Below, in pieces: positions 8,444-20,267 of a stretch of DNA of 64,000 bases. The DNA comes from Zestomonas carbonaria (GTDB lineage: Bacteria; Pseudomonadota; Gammaproteobacteria; Pseudomonadales; Pseudomonadaceae): positions 114,385-178,384 of the forward strand of contig NZ_CAJFCI010000012.1 of assembly GCF_904061905.1 (NCBI RefSeq), read 5' to 3'. Every line of letters starts with the position of its first letter. Position 1 is the stretch's first letter. Both the position numbers and the translations under genes were made by a program. The notes beneath the pieces are model-generated. The model saw only the letters and a program-made list of their open reading frames with translations, was not told where the DNA came from and did not search any database.

Positions 8444-9435
8444 TCGCTTCGCTCGCCCTTTTCTAGATTCCCGCGTTCGCGGGAACCCAATAGATACGCC
8501 CCAGGGCGACGCACACCTCGTGGGAGCGGCCCATGGCCGCGAATCGCGGGCATGGCCCGCTCCTACGGGGACGGTATGCAGGATGGCGACGATACCTATC
8601 GAATCGGTATCCATGGGTGTCGCTTCGCTCGCCCTTTACTGGGCTCCCGTGTTTGCGGGCGTGACGGGATTGGGGGCACTCCCGCTGCCGTCCCCGTCAT
8701 CCCCGCGAACGCGGGGAACCAATAGACACGCTTCAAGGCGACGCACACCTCGTAGGAGCGGCCCATGGCCGCGAATCGCGGGCATGGCCCGCTCCTACGG
8801 GGACGGTATGCAGGATGGCGACGATACCTATCGAATCGATATCGATGGGTGTCGCTTCGCTCGCCCTTTACTGGACTCCCGTGTTTGCGGGCGTGACGGG
8901 ATTAGGGACACCCCCGCTGCCGTCCCCATCATCCCCGCGAACGCGGGGAACCAATAAACACGCTTCAAGGCGACGCACACTTCGTAGGAGCGGCCCATGG
9001 CCGCGAATCGCGGGCGTGGCCCGCTCCTACGGGGAAGGTATGCAGGATGGCGACGATACCTATCGAATCGATATCGATGGGTGTCGCTTCGCTCGCCCTT
9101 TACTGGGCTCCCGTGTTTGCGGGTGTGACGGGATTGGGGGCACCCCCGCTGCCGTCCCTGTCATCCCCGCGAACGCGGGGAACCAATAGACACGCTTCAA
9201 GGCGACGCACACCTCGTAGGAGCGGCCCATGGCCGCGAATCGCGGGCGTGGCCCGCTCCTACGGGGAAGGTATGCAGGATGGCGACGATACCTATCGAAT
9301 CGATATCCATGGGTGTCGCTTCGCTCGCCCTTTACTGGACTCCCGTGTTTGCGGGCGTGACGGGATTGGGGACACCCCCGCTGCCGTCCCTGTCATCCCC
9401 GCGAACGCGGGGAACCAATAAATACGTCCTAGGGC
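8444..9435. repeat. Tandem array of about 232-bp REP-containing units
   Basis: The start motif TCGCTTCGCTCGCC recurs at 8444, 8620, 8852, 9084 and 9316. The last three intervals are exactly 232 bp; the first unit is 176 bp because it lacks a segment of about 56 bp, and the last is partial. Each full unit holds a 47-nt imperfect inverted repeat (for example 8752-8798, GTAGGAGCGG to CCGCTCCTAC) and a CCCCGCGAACGCGGGG hairpin. Units differ by only a few substitutions, so the duplication is recent. Open frames within the array are by-products of the repeat and no gene is called. The 1.04-kb space separates the converging ends of cysQ and fabY. Confidence 0.9.
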
Positions 9436-9440
9436 GAGGC

Positions 9441-11351
9441 TCAGTCGAGCATGTCGCTGAAGCGCTTGTCCTTCCGGTAGACCAGCGGCTGCGGGAAGCC
9501 CGGCACCTTGATGCTGTCGGCGCTCAGTTCGATGGCCTGTTCGTCGATCATGTCGTTGCCGAAGTTGTAGATGATGTCGAACTGGCCCTTGAGCGCCTGT
9601 TCGTCGTACCGGCGGGCGGCGGCGCGGGTGGCTTCGCGCTTGGCTGTGTAGGCGGCGAAGGCTTCGTCGCCGTAGCGCTTGCGCAGCATCTTTTCCACCA
9701 CGCGCGGCGACAGCAGCACGCCGGTGGCGTTGTTGCCGCCGAAGCCCTTGGAGTTGATGAAGCAGACGTCCAGCGGCTTGTCCTGGCGCAGGCGGTCGCG
9801 GGTTTCGATGCTCAGGTGGTCGCGGTGCACGTCGTCGGCGACCCGGTCGATGGTCTTGATGCCCGGCAGGATGCCGTACCTGAAGGTGCCCAGGGCGGAG
9901 ATCACCTGGTCGGCGCTGGCAGCCGCCAGCGAGTGGCCGACGAACGCCTTGACCGCCACCAGCGGCCATTCCTCGATGCCGAAGGCTTCGGCGACGCGAT
10001 CCAGCAGTTCGGATTCGGTGACCCGGTTGGCCGGGGTGCTGGAGCCGTGGGCGTGGACGAAGCTGTGCTGGCGCACGCCTTCCAGGCCGACCAGTTGCAC
10101 GGCGCTGGCCACCGCCTTGGCGAGGGTCAGGTAGTTGCCCGGACCGGGGGCGGAGATGGACTTCTTGAAGCCATCGGCGTTGATGAACACGTCGGTGGCC
10201 GCGCCGTGGATGTCGGCGCCCAGTTCCATGGCCAGGGCGTCGTCCATCAGCACCAGGTACTGGGTGGATTCGGCCAGGGTGAAGCCGCAGTTCTCGCCGA
10301 ACGGCCGGCTGGCGCGGCGGAAGTCGACTTGCTCGCCGCCGCCCTGCACGTTGCGCAGGCCGTCTTCGGTGGCCAGCGCGCTCATCGCGCCGTAGCCGTC
10401 GATGCATTCCTGGGTGATCGGCGCTTCGCTGTTGCCGACCAGCGCGACGCGGGCGCGGCCGCTGGTGATCAGGTCGATGGCTTTCTGCAGGTTGTAGAGG
10501 AAGGTGGCGCAGGCGCCGGTGACGCTGCCGGTAGTGCCGACGCTGCCGAGCACGTAGGCGTTGATGAAGTCCGCCGGCATGGTGTTGAGGCCCAGCGGGC
10601 ACTGCTTGGCGGTGACCCGGCCACCCTTGAGGCGTGATTGCAGCATGCCGCCGAAGCCGTTTTCGTCGAGCTGGCTCATGATGCTGCCGGAGAACACCGC
10701 CACTTCGTCGGGCGCGACGTGTTCGAGGATGGTGCTCCAGTCGACGCCCACCGAGCGCAACGCGTCGGTGGCGCCGATCACCGCGAACTGCAGGCCGCGC
10801 GGGTGGAAGCGCGAGTTGTAGAGTTCGCCGGGCTCGAAGCCGCTGGGCAACTGGCCGGCGGATTTCACCGGCAGCTCGCGGAAGCTGTCGACCTTGACGT
10901 CGCAACCGCCGTGCAGGGTGACACGCACTTCGCTGCCGTCCAGCGGCTCCACCGACCAGCTTGCCGGCAGCGGCTCAGGGAGTTGCTTGCGCTGGGTGAC
11001 GAAGGTCAGCGGGCTGCCTTCGGGGGCGGAGAGGCTGAGGCTCTTCTGCCAGTGCGCGGCGTCGACGTCGAGGTAGCGCTTCTCGATGCGGCGCACCAGG
11101 GTGGCGTCGAGGATCTGCGTGGCGTAGCGGCTTTCGATGTCGGCCGGGGTCAGGGCTTCGTCCGCGCTGGAGCGGAACTGGCCGTCGACCACCTTGACCA
11201 GCTTCATCATCACCGCCAGGCCGGCGAGGGTTTCCTGGCGTGTGGGAGCGTCGAGGGACTCGAGCACGGTGCGGCGAAAGCCGTGGTGAAAGGAGCTTCG
11301 GCCGGAGGCGTTATAGCCACCAAATCCAACAATGACCGGCAAACGAGACAT
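9441..11351 (-). CDS. fabY: Beta-ketoacyl-ACP synthase FabY
   Basis: A 636-residue ketosynthase matching PAO1 PA5174 (FabY), which starts fatty-acid synthesis by condensing acetyl-CoA with malonyl-ACP in place of FabH. The active-site set is visible: Cys281 in GACATF, His435 in HAHGSST, Lys468 in VKAF and His473 in VGHSLAAAS. The enzyme is longer than FabB/FabF because of an N-terminal region of about 190 residues. The ATG at 11351 has a perfect AAGGAG. It is monocistronic and separated from arcC by a 233-bp space with a 16-bp palindrome. Confidence 0.93.
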   Translation of the reverse strand: MSRLPVIVGFGGYNASGRSSFHHGFRRTVLESLDAPTRQETLAGLAVMMKLVKVVDGQFRSSADEALTPADIESRYATQILDATLVRRIEKRYLDVDAAHWQKSLSLSAPEGSPLTFVTQRKQLPEPLPASWSVEPLDGSEVRVTLHGGCDVKVDSFRELPVKSAGQLPSGFEPGELYNSRFHPRGLQFAVIGATDALRSVGVDWSTILEHVAPDEVAVFSGSIMSQLDENGFGGMLQSRLKGGRVTAKQCPLGLNTMPADFINAYVLGSVGTTGSVTGACATFLYNLQKAIDLITSGRARVALVGNSEAPITQECIDGYGAMSALATEDGLRNVQGGGEQVDFRRASRPFGENCGFTLAESTQYLVLMDDALAMELGADIHGAATDVFINADGFKKSISAPGPGNYLTLAKAVASAVQLVGLEGVRQHSFVHAHGSSTPANRVTESELLDRVAEAFGIEEWPLVAVKAFVGHSLAAASADQVISALGTFRYGILPGIKTIDRVADDVHRDHLSIETRDRLRQDKPLDVCFINSKGFGGNNATGVLLSPRVVEKMLRKRYGDEAFAAYTAKREATRAAARRYDEQALKGQFDIIYNFGNDMIDEQAIELSADSIKVPGFPQPLVYRKDKRFSDMLD

Positions 11352-11500
11352 CACAAGCGACTCCTTCGAATAGACCATTGCGCATGGGCGGCAGGAGCAG
11401 AGACGCCGGAAAAGCGGCGTCAACTCGGGAAGGCCGGCGAGGGGAGGTACCCGCCAGCGGCGCAATGGCCAAGATTGGAATGCTTATGGTGACGTGACTC

Positions 11501-11516
11501 GTGACTTGCAAGTCAC
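11501..11516. promoter_or_regulatory. 16-bp perfect palindrome upstream of fabY
   Basis: GTGACTTGCAAGTCAC is a perfect dyad 150 bp upstream of the fabY start, and a further GTGACGTGACT half-copy lies beside it. Its form is that of a dimeric-regulator operator. The regulator is unknown. Confidence 0.4.
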
Positions 11517-11548
11517 TCCGTATTCGGCTGGTCATGCCGATACGGGAC

Positions 11549-11579
11549 CGGCGGCGGCTCCTTGGCCGGGCCGCCGCCG
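11549..11579 (-). terminator. GC-rich hairpin after arcC
   Basis: GGCGGCGG (11550-11557) pairs with CCGCCGCC (11571-11578) with a 13-nt loop, directly after the arcC stop. No T-run follows on the minus strand, so it may be a stabilising 3' end or a weak terminator of the arc operon. Confidence 0.4.
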
Positions 11580-11584
11580 ATGGA

Positions 11585-12517
11585 TCAATAGTAGCTCAGG
11601 CCTGGCTTGGCGGTACTGACCCGGGTGCCGGCCTTGCCCTGGACGATGGCCTCGATGTCGGCGAGCGAGCCGATCACCGCGACCTTGCCGGTCGCCTGGG
11701 CGAACTCGCTGGCGGCCTGGACCTTGGGCCCCATGGAGCCGGCGGCGAAGCCGAGGCGTTCCAGTTCGTCCGGATGGGCTTCGGAGATGGCCTTCTGGGT
11801 CGGCTTGCCCCAGTCGACGTAGGCGGCGTTGACGTCGGTGGCGATCACCAGCAGGTCGGCGTTCAGTTCCTGGGCGAGCAGCGAGGAGCAGAGGTCCTTG
11901 TCGATCACCGCCTCGACGCCGGAGAGCTTCTTGCCGCTTTCGTCGTACATGGTGGGAATGCCGCCGCCGCCGGCGCAGATGACGATGGTGCCTTTCTCCA
12001 GCAGCCATTTCACCGGGCGGATTTCGAAGATCCGCTTCGGCCGTGGGCTGGCTACCACGCGGCGGAACTTGTCGCCGTCCGGGGCGATGCTCCAGCCTTT
12101 TTCCTTGGCCAGCCTTTCCGCCTCTTCCTTGGCGTAGACCGGGCCGATGGGCTTGGTCGGGTTCTGGAAGGCCGGGTCCTTACCGTCCACCTCGACCTGG
12201 GTGAGGATGGTGGCGAAGGGTACTTCGAAGGGCAGCAGGTTGCCCATTTCCTGTTCGATCATGTAGCCGATCATACCTTCGGTCTCGGCGCCGAGGACGT
12301 CCAGCGGGTAGGGGTTCGAGGCGTCGTAGGCGGCGCCCTGCAGGGCGAGCAGGCCGACCTGCGGGCCGTTGCCGTGGGCGATCACCAGTTCGTTGCCGGG
12401 AGCCACCTTGGCGATCTGTTCGGCGGCGATCTTCACGTTCTCACGCTGGTTGTCCGCGGTCATGGGCTCGCCGCGACGCAGCAACGCGTTACCGCCCAGG
12501 GCGATGACGATACGCAT
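11585..12517 (-). CDS. arcC: Carbamate kinase
   Basis: A 310-residue carbamate kinase, the last step of the arginine deiminase pathway: carbamoyl phosphate + ADP gives ATP + NH3 + CO2. The family N-terminus [15 protein letters not shown] binds phosphate, and [10 protein letters not shown] and [11 protein letters not shown] are conserved. Its length equals PAO1 ArcC (310 aa). It is the distal gene of arcDABC, 67 bp after arcB, with a hairpin in that gap (about 12539-12577). It provides ATP during anaerobic arginine fermentation. Confidence 0.97.
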   Translation of the reverse strand: MRIVIALGGNALLRRGEPMTADNQRENVKIAAEQIAKVAPGNELVIAHGNGPQVGLLALQGAAYDASNPYPLDVLGAETEGMIGYMIEQEMGNLLPFEVPFATILTQVEVDGKDPAFQNPTKPIGPVYAKEEAERLAKEKGWSIAPDGDKFRRVVASPRPKRIFEIRPVKWLLEKGTIVICAGGGGIPTMYDESGKKLSGVEAVIDKDLCSSLLAQELNADLLVIATDVNAAYVDWGKPTQKAISEAHPDELERLGFAAGSMGPKVQAASEFAQATGKVAVIGSLADIEAIVQGKAGTRVSTAKPGLSYY

Positions 12518-12584
12518 GGGAGTTCCTCCTGAAAAAAGCTCCCCGTGCGGCGGCCGTCGGGCTCACCGCGCGGGGAGAGGGCTG

Positions 12585-13595
12585 TCAGATGTCGGCGAGG
12601 GTCGAAACGAGGATCGCCTTGATGGTGTGCATGCGGTTTTCCGCCTGCTCGAAGGCGATGTTGTAGGGCGACTCGAACACGTCTTCGGTGACTTCGATGC
12701 CGTTGGCCAGGTTCGGGTACTGTTCGGCGATCTGCTTGCCGACCTTGGTCTCGCTGTTGTGGAAGGCCGGCAGGCAGTGCATGAACTTCACGCGCGGGTT
12801 GCCGGCGGCCTTCATCAGCTCGGTGTTGACCTGGTAGGGCAGCAGTACCTTGATGCGTTCGCCCCAGGCTTCCACCGGCTCGCCCATGGACACCCAGACG
12901 TCGGTGTGGATGAAGTCGACGCCCTTGACCGCGGCTTTCGGGTCTTCGGTGAGGGTGATGCGCCCGCCGCTTTCCTCGGCGAATTTCTTGCAGGCGGCGA
13001 CGTGGTCGTCGTGCGGCCAGAGTTCCTTGGGCGCGGCGATGCGCACGTCCATGCCGAGCTTGGCGCCGACCAGCAGCAGCGAGTTGCCCATGTTGTTGCG
13101 GGCGTCGCCGAGGTAGGCGTAGGCGATGTCGTGCAGCGGCTTGTCGCTGTGCTCGAGCATGGTCAGCACGTCGGCGAGCATCTGGGTCGGGTGGTATTCG
13201 TCGGTCAGGCCGTTGAACACCGGCACGCCGGCGAACTGGGCGAGCTCTTCGACGATCTCCTGCTTGAAGCCGCGATACTCGATGGCGTCGTACATGCGGC
13301 CGAGCACGCGGGCGGTGTCCTTCATGCTCTCCTTGTGGCCGATCTGCGAGGAATTCGGGTCGATGTAGGTGACGTTGGCGCCCTGGTCGTAGGCGGCCAC
13401 TTCGAAGGCGCAGCGGGTGCGGGTGGAGGTCTTTTCGAAGATCAGGGCGATGTTCTTGCGTTGCAGGTGTTGCTGCTCGGTGCCGATGTACTTGGCGCGT
13501 TTCAGGTCGCGTGACAGGTCGAGGAGATAGCGCAGCTCGCGGGTGCTGTGATGCATCAGGCTGAGCAGGTTGCGGTTGTGCAGGTTGAAAGCCAT
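12585..13595 (-). CDS. arcB: Catabolic ornithine carbamoyltransferase
   Basis: A 336-residue ornithine carbamoyltransferase that works in the phosphorolytic direction: citrulline + Pi gives ornithine + carbamoyl phosphate. Carbamoyl-phosphate-binding STRTRCAFE (about residues 56-64) and ornithine-binding HCLPAFH are intact. The N-terminus matches the catabolic rather than the anabolic (ArgF) type, and the position between arcA and arcC confirms it. The PAO1 enzyme has the same length and forms an allosteric dodecamer. Confidence 0.97.
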   Translation of the reverse strand: MAFNLHNRNLLSLMHHSTRELRYLLDLSRDLKRAKYIGTEQQHLQRKNIALIFEKTSTRTRCAFEVAAYDQGANVTYIDPNSSQIGHKESMKDTARVLGRMYDAIEYRGFKQEIVEELAQFAGVPVFNGLTDEYHPTQMLADVLTMLEHSDKPLHDIAYAYLGDARNNMGNSLLLVGAKLGMDVRIAAPKELWPHDDHVAACKKFAEESGGRITLTEDPKAAVKGVDFIHTDVWVSMGEPVEAWGERIKVLLPYQVNTELMKAAGNPRVKFMHCLPAFHNSETKVGKQIAEQYPNLANGIEVTEDVFESPYNIAFEQAENRMHTIKAILVSTLADI

Positions 13596-13664
13596 TTGAT
13601 CTTTCTCCTTGGGTAAGGCAGCGGATGTCCGGCTCCGTCAGAACGACTCATGGCTGGCGGGGCG

Positions 13665-13688
13665 GGCGGCCTCCCGGAAGAGGCCGCC
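13665..13688 (-). other. Intercistronic hairpin between arcA and arcB
   Basis: GGCGGCCTC (13665-13673) pairs perfectly with GAGGCCGCC (13680-13688), with a 6-nt loop, in the 108-bp arcA-arcB gap. With no T-run it is more likely an mRNA processing or stability element than a full terminator. Confidence 0.5.
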
Positions 13689-13703
13689 GGGGTTGCGGTT
13701 GTC

Positions 13704-14960
13704 TCAGTAGTCGATCGGGTCGCGGATGATCGGGCAGGTCATGCAGTGACCGCCGCCACGGCCGCGGCCGAGTTCGCTGGCGCTGATGGTGATCACCTCG
13801 ACGCCAGCCTTGCGCAGCAGGGTGTTGGTGTAGGTGTTGCGGTCGTAGCCGATCACCACGCCGGGCTCCAGGGCGACCACGTTGTTGCCGTCGTCCCATT
13901 GCTCGCGTTCGGCTTCGTAGCTGTCGCCGCCGGTTTCCACCACGCGCAGTTTCTTCAGGTTGAGGGACTCGGCGACCACGTCGAGGAAGGATTTGCTCTC
14001 GCGGCGCACGTCGATGCCGCCGGGCTTGCTCTCGTCCGGGCGCAGCACGAAGGGCACGATATCGTGGGCGACGTCCGGGAAGATGGTCACCAGGTCGCGG
14101 TCGCAGAAGCTGAACACGGTATCCAGGTGCATCGCCGCGCGGGACTTGCCGAGCCCGGCGACCACCACCTTCTCGGCGGCGCCGGCCTTGAACAGCGCCT
14201 GGGCCACCTGGCCGATGGCCTGGTGCGAGGTACGTTCGCCCATGCCGATCAGCACGGTGCCGTTACCGATCGGCATCACGTCGCCGCCTTCGAGGGTGGC
14301 TGCGCCGTGGTCCTTGTCCGGGTCGCCGTACCAGACCTGGAAGTCGGCGTCCGCGAAGTCCGGGTGGAACTTGTAGATGGCGGTGGTCAGCAGGGTTTCC
14401 TGGCGGCGAGCCGGCCAGTACATCGGGTTGAGGGTCACGCCGCCGTAGATCCAGCAGGTGGTGTCGCGGGTGAACTGGGTGTTGGGCAGCGGCGGGAAGA
14501 CGAAGCTGGAGGCGCCGAGGTAGGCGTTGAACATCTTCGCCGCCTCGGTTTCCTTGTACTTGGCCAGGTCGGCGCCGGATACGCCGCCGATCAGGAATTC
14601 GGCGATACGTCGCGGTTCCAGGCTTTCGATGAAGTTGCGCACTTCGCCCTGCAGGCCGAGGCCGACGCTGTTGGGGGTGATCTTGCGGTCGAGGATCCAG
14701 TCCAGGGCTTCCTTGTTCTGGACGGTCTCTTCCAGCAGGTTGTGCATCTCGACCACTTCGATGCCGCGCTCGCGCATCTTGGTCATGAAGTCGAAGTGGT
14801 CGCGCTTGGCCTGGCTGACCCAGATCACGTCGTCGAAGAGCAGTTCGTCGCAGTTGTTCGGAGTCAGGCGCAGGTGCGCCAGGCCGGGCGAGCAGACCAT
14901 TACCTTGCGTAGTTTGCCGGCCTCTGAATGGACACCGAGTTTGACTTTCTCTTTGCTCAT
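13704..14960 (-). CDS. arcA: Arginine deiminase
   Basis: A 418-residue arginine deiminase that hydrolyses arginine to citrulline and ammonia. The catalytic Cys406 is in HCMTCP near the C-terminus, exactly at the position known for the P. aeruginosa enzyme; FTRDTTCW and EGGDVMPIG carry other active-site residues. The first cytoplasmic enzyme of the pathway, it follows arcD by 22 bp. Its product feeds arcB. Confidence 0.97.
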   Translation of the reverse strand: MSKEKVKLGVHSEAGKLRKVMVCSPGLAHLRLTPNNCDELLFDDVIWVSQAKRDHFDFMTKMRERGIEVVEMHNLLEETVQNKEALDWILDRKITPNSVGLGLQGEVRNFIESLEPRRIAEFLIGGVSGADLAKYKETEAAKMFNAYLGASSFVFPPLPNTQFTRDTTCWIYGGVTLNPMYWPARRQETLLTTAIYKFHPDFADADFQVWYGDPDKDHGAATLEGGDVMPIGNGTVLIGMGERTSHQAIGQVAQALFKAGAAEKVVVAGLGKSRAAMHLDTVFSFCDRDLVTIFPDVAHDIVPFVLRPDESKPGGIDVRRESKSFLDVVAESLNLKKLRVVETGGDSYEAEREQWDDGNNVVALEPGVVIGYDRNTYTNTLLRKAGVEVITISASELGRGRGGGHCMTCPIIRDPIDY

Positions 14961-14982
14961 GGCAGCAATTCTCCTTGCGAAT

Positions 14983-16410
14983 TTACAGAGTCAGGAAGCC
15001 GTCGTAGAGGCCGTAGGCGGCGACCAGGGCGCCGATTACCACAGCGGCGAAAATCAGCTTCTCGACATGGGTGAAGATGGGCTGGCCGATCTCGCGCTTG
15101 GCCTTGGCGAAGAGGATCACGCCCGGGGCGTAGAGCAGCGCCGACAGCAGCAGGTACTTCATGCCGCCGGCGTACAGCAGCCAGACGGCGTAGATCAGGG
15201 CGATGGCGCCGATGATCAGGTCCTTGGTGCGGTCGCGCGAATCGGTCTCGTAGGTCTCGCCACGCAGCGGCAGGAGCAGGGCATAGGCCGCCGACCACAG
15301 GTAAGGCACCAGGATCATCGAGGTGGCGAGGTAGATGAGGTTCAGGTAGGTGCTGGCGCTGAACAGGGTGATGACCAGGAACACCTGCACGCAGGCGTTG
15401 GTCAGCCACAGGGCGTTGGCCGGCACGTGACGGGCGTTTTCCTTGCGCAGGAAGGCCGGCATGGTGTGGTCCCTGGCCGATGCGAACATGATTTCCGCGC
15501 ACAGCAGCACCCAGGACAGCAGGGCGCCGAGCAGGGAGATCACCAGGCCGACGCTGATCAGGATCGCCCCCCAGTGGCCGACCACGTGCTCGAGCACGGC
15601 GGCCATCGACGGGTTCTGCAGCTTGGCCAGTTCCGGCTGGGTCATGATGCCGAGGGACAGCACGTTGACCAGCACCAGCAGCAACAGCACGGTGACGAAG
15701 CCGATCACGGTGGCCTTGCCGACGTCGCTGCGCTTCTCGGCGCGGGCCGAGAAGATGCTCGCACCCTCGATGCCGATGAACACCCAGACGGTGACCAGCA
15801 TCATGTTGCGCACCTGGTTCATCACGCTGCCCAGGTCGGGGTTCATGCTGCCCCAGATGTCGCGGGTGAAGATGTCGAGCTTGAAGGCGAAGAAGCAGAT
15901 CAGGATGAACAGCAGCAACGGCACCATCTTGGCGATGGTGGTGATGACGTTGATGAAGGCCGCTTCCTTGATGCCCCGCAGGACCAGGAAGTGCACGCCC
16001 CAGAGCAGGACCGATGCGCCGATGATGGCGGCCAGGGTGTTGCCTTCGCCGAAGATCGGGAAGAAGTAGCCGAGGGTGCTGAACAGCAGGACGAAGTAAC
16101 CGACGTTACCGAGCCATGCGCTGATCCAGTATCCCCAGGCCGATGAGAAACCCATGTAGTCGCCGAACCCGGCCTTGGCGTAGGCGTATACACCGCCGTC
16201 CAGGTCAGGCTTGCGGTTGGCGAGGGTCTGGAAGACGAACGCCAGGGTGAGCATACCGACAGCGGTGATGGCCCAGCCGATCAGGATGGCGCCGACATCG
16301 GCGCTGGCTGCCATGTTTTGCGGAAGGGAGAAGATCCCACCGCCCACCATCGAACCGACCACCAGAGCAACCAACGCGGGAAGACGTAGCTTCTGTGCGG
16401 ACTCTGACAT
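14983..16410 (-). CDS. arcD: Arginine/ornithine antiporter ArcD
   Basis: A 475-residue APC-family membrane antiporter with about 12 hydrophobic segments, exchanging external arginine for internal ornithine. The N-terminus contains [16 protein letters not shown], the family substrate-binding motif of helix 1. The ATG at 16410 was chosen over an upstream in-frame start because GGAGG lies 8 nt before it. It is the first gene of arcDABC, with a candidate Anr box about 63 bp upstream, consistent with induction by low oxygen. Confidence 0.95.
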   Translation of the reverse strand: MSESAQKLRLPALVALVVGSMVGGGIFSLPQNMAASADVGAILIGWAITAVGMLTLAFVFQTLANRKPDLDGGVYAYAKAGFGDYMGFSSAWGYWISAWLGNVGYFVLLFSTLGYFFPIFGEGNTLAAIIGASVLLWGVHFLVLRGIKEAAFINVITTIAKMVPLLLFILICFFAFKLDIFTRDIWGSMNPDLGSVMNQVRNMMLVTVWVFIGIEGASIFSARAEKRSDVGKATVIGFVTVLLLLVLVNVLSLGIMTQPELAKLQNPSMAAVLEHVVGHWGAILISVGLVISLLGALLSWVLLCAEIMFASARDHTMPAFLRKENARHVPANALWLTNACVQVFLVITLFSASTYLNLIYLATSMILVPYLWSAAYALLLPLRGETYETDSRDRTKDLIIGAIALIYAVWLLYAGGMKYLLLSALLYAPGVILFAKAKREIGQPIFTHVEKLIFAAVVIGALVAAYGLYDGFLTL

Positions 16411-16472
16411 TACAAACCTCCAATCCAAGGAAGAATTCGTTATCAGTTAAACGCTGGTGCAACGGGGGGTGC

Positions 16473-16486
16473 GTGACATGGGTCAA
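16473..16486 (-). promoter_or_regulatory. Candidate Anr box of arcDABC
   Basis: Read on the minus strand the site is TTGACCCATGTCAC, against the FNR/Anr consensus TTGAT-N4-ATCAA. Centring at -41.5 would put the start site near 16438; the -10 in the right place is poor (TTAACT). The arc operon of P. aeruginosa is a classic Anr target, which supports the call. Confidence 0.6.
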
Positions 16487-16744
16487 TAGCAGGCTAACTA
16501 TCCATGTCCGGCTGGTTCCTTCATCAAATAGCCCACCGGCCATTGCGGTTTGATGGCACACGGAAAGAGGCGTGCGGATGCACAGTTCCGGTGCCGTGTA
16601 ATCAAACCTAGTCAAGTTTGGGCGGCCTGCAAGGAAGGGGGCTGCGGCGGGGTTGGTGGCCATTGGCCGTGTTTTCGGGGCGGCTCGCCCGCGAACATGG
16701 ATAACACCATAGGGCGGGCTTTGGCCCAGCAGCCCAAGGCCCTG

Positions 16745-16842
16745 GTAGGGTGCGCCGCGCGCACCGATGGGGAGGCGACACCGGTGTTTCCTGACAAGCA
16801 CCGCGCCTGTTCCCGGCAGGCGGTGCGCACGGCGCACCCTAC
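16745..16842. repeat. Inverted pair of GTAGGGTGCGCC elements, second copy
   Basis: The arms at 16745-16766 and 16821-16842 are inverted copies of the family seen at 6837-6934, with a single-base difference. A GTAGGGTGGGCTTCAGCCCACC hairpin of another REP subtype follows near 16877. Apart from the arc promoter, the 487-bp space between arcD and dctD (16411-16897) holds no gene. Confidence 0.8.
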
Positions 16843-16897
16843 GGGGGCCGTGCGCAGTGCGGGGAGCTCAGCGCGTAGGGTGGGCTTCAGCCCACCG

Positions 16898-18258
<1,361 letters not shown>

Positions 18259-18262
<4 letters not shown>

Positions 18263-20067
18263 GCAAAGGTGTCCTCGGGAGACAGCAGGGCGGCGCCGGG
18301 CTCGGCGCTACGCAGGCGCAGGGTCAGCAGCGCACCGCCCTCGGGGTGGTTGTCCAGCAGCAGTTCGCCGCCGAGCGCGCGCATCAGGGTATCGCAGATC
18401 GCCAGGCCCAGGCCCAGGCCCTGGGCGCTGGTCTTGGTGGTGAAGAACGGCTCGCGCGCGCGGGCCAGGGCTTCGGCGGAGAAGCCGGGGCCGTTGTCGC
18501 GCAGGGTCAGCACCACGCCGTCCTCGCCCTGGCTGGCGCTCAGCCAGATGCGGCGCGGCGGGGCCTTCTCGCTCAGCGCGTCGAGGGCGTTGGCCAGCAG
18601 GTTGCTCAACACCTGGCGCAGGCGGGTCTCGCCGGCCTGCACCCAGAGGGTCGCCTCCGGCAGGTCGCGGACCAGTTCGACTTCCATCGCCCGCCGCCGC
18701 TTGGCCAGCAGCGCCAGGGCGTCGTCGAGGGCCGGCTGCAGGGCGACGCGTTCCGGCGCGTGGTGGTCGCGGCGGGCGAAGGCGCGCAGGTGGGCGATGA
18801 TCGAGGACATGCGCCCGGTCAGCTCGCCGATCAGCCGCAGGTTGCCGCGCGCGTCGTCGATGCGCTCGTGGTCGAGCAGCACTTCGCCGTTCTCCGCATA
18901 GCTGCGGATCGCCGCCAGCGGCTGGTTGAGCTCGTGGCTGATGCTCGCCGACATGGTGCCGAGGGCCGAGAGCTTGCCGGCCTGGACCAGTTCATCCTGG
19001 GCGCGGATCAGTTCCTGCTGCGCCTGCTCGCGCTCCAGCACTTCCTCTTTCAGGCGGCTGTTCAGGGTTTCCAGGTCGCGGGTGCGTTCCTGCACGCGGA
19101 TTTCCAGCTCGCGGCGGGCCTGGGCGTCCAGGGCGATGCGTTCGAGGTAGTGGCGGCGGCGTTGCAGCAGCAGGCCGAGCAGCAGCAACAGCGCCAGCAG
19201 CCCGGCGCCGCCCACCGCCAGGGCGGTGCGCACCGGGCGGTCGACCAGTGCGCGCGGGGCGAGGATGCTGACGTTCCAGCCGGTCTCCTTGAGGTCGCGG
19301 CTCTGCATCAGCCAGGCCTTTTCGTCGAGCCCCAGCGGCGCGGGGTCGATGGTCGGGTAGGGCTGGTCGGCGGCGATGCGCTGGCGCTCCTCGGCGCTCA
19401 GCGGACGGCTGGCGCGGAAACGCCAGTCGGCGCGCGAGGTGAGGATCACCACGCCGTTGCCGTCGGTCACCACCACCTGCTCGGGGGTGTTGCCCCAGAG
19501 GGTCTCGGCGTCGTCCAGGTCGACCTTGACCACCAGGATGCCGAGCACCTGCCCGGGCCCGCCGATCGGGGCGGCGTAGTAGTAGCCGCGCTTGCCGGAG
19601 GTGGTGCCGAGCCCGAAGAAGCCGGTCAGCTTGCCGGTCATCGCCCCACGGAAATAGGGCCGGAAGGCGAAGTCGCGGCCGACGAAGCTGTCGATCTGGT
19701 CCCAGTTGGAACTGGCCAGGGAGCGGCCGCTCGGCGACATCAGGTACATCACGTCGGCCCCGGTCTCCTGGCGCACCCGGGCCAGCAGGCGGTTGGCGGC
19801 GTCGATCCGCTCCGGGTCGCCCGGCTCGGCCAGCAGGCTGCGCAGCGCCGGCAGGTCGCCAAGGATCGTCGGCAGCACCTCGAAGCGCCGCAGCGTACCG
19901 AGCAGGTTGGCGACGTAGAGGTCGAGGGTCTGGCGGTTCTGCTCGGCCAACTGGGCGCTGTAGTAACGCTCGGCGAGCTGCTGCAACGGCCAGAGCAGCG
20001 GGGCCAGCAGCAGGGCCAGCAGGATCAGGCTGCGCCAGCGGGGGCGGCGGTGGGTAACGGCGATCAT
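18259..20067 (-). CDS. dctB: C4-dicarboxylate sensor histidine kinase DctB
   Basis: A 602-residue membrane sensor kinase. It has a first transmembrane helix (about residues 13-33), a periplasmic double-Cache sensor, a second helix near 290-310, a coiled linker, then HisKA with SHELNQPLAAIRS (phosphorylated His) and HATPase with DNGPGF and GLGLGLAI. The ATG at 20067 is preferred; a GTG 12 codons upstream is possible. It detects succinate, fumarate or malate and phosphorylates DctD, encoded immediately downstream with overlapping codons. Confidence 0.92.
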
Positions 20068-20267
20068 GGTCCAGAGCTTCCGGGGCTTGTGCACATTATG
20101 CACGGCCTCGGTTCGGCTGGGTGTCGGCGGGCGCTTCCCGGCAATCGGAACCGCTCAATGGCGCGCCCTGCGGGGCATGGAGATGGCTTTTTGCCTTTCC
20201 CCTCTCCGGCGCCGTTTGTGATCTAGAGTTTCAGTTATTCGGATGGCTGGTAACGGAGCGCATTACC

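Noticed and set aside
8520..9421. Four similar open frames of about 124-145 codons in the repeat region
   Set aside because: They repeat every 232 bp because the DNA repeats; they have no ribosome-binding sites, and their composition is that of REP palindromes.
8444..9435. CRISPR array
   Set aside because: The 232-bp period, near-identical whole units and no unique spacers or cas genes rule it out.
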